From Heterostelium multicystogenum (Eukaryota; Evosea; Eumycetozoa; Acytosteliales; Acytosteliaceae): 16,747 bases of DNA. This document shows positions 15,781-16,747 of the stretch, piece after piece. Where the stretch lies: the NCBI GenBank assembly GCA_003667245.1, contig RCNN01000428.1:1-16747 (forward strand), written 5' to 3'. The notes below the pieces were generated by a model. The model did not search any database. It saw nothing but the letters and a program-made list of their open reading frames with translations, and was not told the origin of the DNA. The position numbers and the translations under genes are program-made. Positions within the stretch are counted from its first letter, which is position 1. The number at the start of each line of letters is the position of its first letter.

Positions 15781-16747
15781 ATGAACTATCAGAGTGGTGG
15801 TGTTAGTGGTGTTGGAAAACATTTAAAATCACCAAGAAGAAATTTTAAATATGCAAAACAATAATATTGCTATTGGAAGTAATAGTAACAATATTAGTAG
15901 TATTTTACCATCGAATCAGTTCTTGACATCATCAAGTTATTCGGCAAATACTTCAACCCTTACCCTCGCCTACACCATCACCCAAGCAATACTACTCAAG
16001 TAATGTTTGGATTGAACTCGAATGTCGGTGCAAACGACAACTACTCTCCTTCTTCGTCATCGTCGTCATCCGACGAAAATACAGATGTGTACAGCTTTAG
16101 CCGATACAGTAGCAAACAGCACCAGCAGCATACACAAAAGAATGCAACTACAACCACAACAGCCGGCGATAGTACAAAAAGAAGATACAGTCTACCATCT
16201 AGACAACACAGACAACCGATGCTATCACCTATCCACTCAAAAGCAGCACAAAAATAGTTAATAAACAACAATATAAACAAAACAACTACAAACACACAAA
16301 AGAAAAAATAACAAGATTAAACAATTAAACCATCATGACGAACACAGCGGAGAGGACGATGAATTCTTTGATAACAAATTCAGATTTCAGTAAACTATCT
16401 GTAAAAATAAGGATGATTTTGGAGGTATGTCTTGGTGTATTGAAGAACGAGAATTTCATCAGTTCAAAAATCTATCGGACAACCTCCATCAAAGAATTAT
16501 GCAGTTGGAAAAAGGTGTTGGCGATGAGCGTATCCACAATGAATCAATCACCCACTCTAACTAGCGAACAACACGCTATGCTCAATGCCGCTGATACAAC
16601 AGACTCTAATCAGACTAAAGAGCTTGCTGGCCAAGCTTTTCCGAGATAAACCGTCTGCTTGAGGCACACACCAGTACGAAGCTCTGCTATCCCAGCGCGA
16701 GCAAGCACTGGGAGATGGAAATCGATTCCATCCGAATGAAACTACTC
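15781..16747 (+). pseudogene. Broken gene for a low-complexity charged protein, runs off the window
   Basis: Plausible protein pieces follow one another in different frames with no splice sites between them: MNYQSGGVSGVGKHLKSPRR (from 15781, stop at 15862-15864), MQNNNIAIGSNSNNISSILP (from 15851), QPLPSPTPSPKQYYSSN (from 15954), MFGLNSNVG with Ser, Gln/His and Thr runs and KRRYSLPSRQHRQPMLSPIH (16003-16257), HHDEHSGEDDEFFDNKFRF (about 16331-16390), DDFGGMSW and FHQFKNLSDNLHQRIMQLEK (16406-16564), EQHAMLNAADTTDSNQ (about 16565-16630), then SEINRLLEAHTS to the window end. The second half looks helical and coiled-coil-like. The mix of homopolymer runs and an acidic stretch is typical of dictyostelid regulatory or cytoskeletal proteins, but I do not recognise the family. 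At least six frame changes make a pseudogene the best reading; poor sequence quality near a contig end is the alternative. Confidence 0.65.

Noticed and set aside
16041..16295. Minus-strand frame resembling a membrane protein
   Set aside because: Antisense of Ser, Thr and Gln runs, which always read as Val/Cys/Leu-rich on the other strand.
1..16747. CRISPR array, bacterial operon or plasmid origin
   Set aside because: No regularly spaced short repeats, no Shine-Dalgarno-led gene strings; introns and tRNA-targeted retroelement show the DNA is eukaryotic.

Overview
The window looks like nuclear DNA of a social amoeba (Dictyostelia; genus not decidable, a Heterostelium/Polysphondylium- or Cavenderia-like species fits). 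Reasons: very AT-rich intergenic DNA with long A/T tracts, short AT-rich GT-AG introns of 45-110 nt, a dictyostelid-type surface protein with EGF and ComC-like C-terminal domains, a small Gly/Ser-rich protein of the HssA/2C/7E-UPF0512 type, an ankyrin-repeat protein of dictyostelid style, and a poly(A)-tailed retroelement inserted just downstream of a tRNA gene.

Layout. 1-916: no supported gene. 917-5345 (-): a large decayed gene for a membrane-anchored EGF/ComC-like surface protein. Its introns are still recognisable, but the reading frame is broken by many frameshifts and at least one stop. 5346-6420: AT-rich, holding a short 3'-end relic of the retroelement at 6051-6085. 6423-6557: a 73-bp-period repeat that can form hairpins. 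6610-7586: a 949-bp retroelement with 33 T at its left end and a 14-bp target-site duplication. Its 5' end holds two identical 90-bp blocks and lies about 70 bp past the 3' end of a tRNA-Leu(UAA) gene (7645-7725, -). 7982-10051 (-): an intact 689-aa ankyrin-repeat protein. 10356-11440 (-): two decayed or unresolved small coding stretches that I do not recognise. 11551-11852 (-) and 12250-12554 (+): a head-to-head pair of nearly identical small genes inside a long inverted repeat, each starting with a 13-nt exon. 12862-13752 (+): a mitochondrial complex I assembly factor, NDUFAF3-like. 13866-14731 (-): a four-exon EF-hand protein with an N-myristoylation signal and one frameshift. 14732-15780: AT-rich, with a 4-bp microsatellite. 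15781 to the end (+): a broken gene for a low-complexity, charged protein.

There is no operon-like arrangement; the genes appear independent. The main story is genome dynamics: decay of a large adhesion/recognition-type gene, tRNA-directed retroposition, and inverted duplication of a small developmental gene. The 2-kb ankyrin ORF and the NDUFAF3 ORF are uninterrupted. That argues that the frameshifts elsewhere are mostly real decay rather than general sequencing error, although read-level evidence is needed, above all for the single A-run frameshift in the EF-hand gene.
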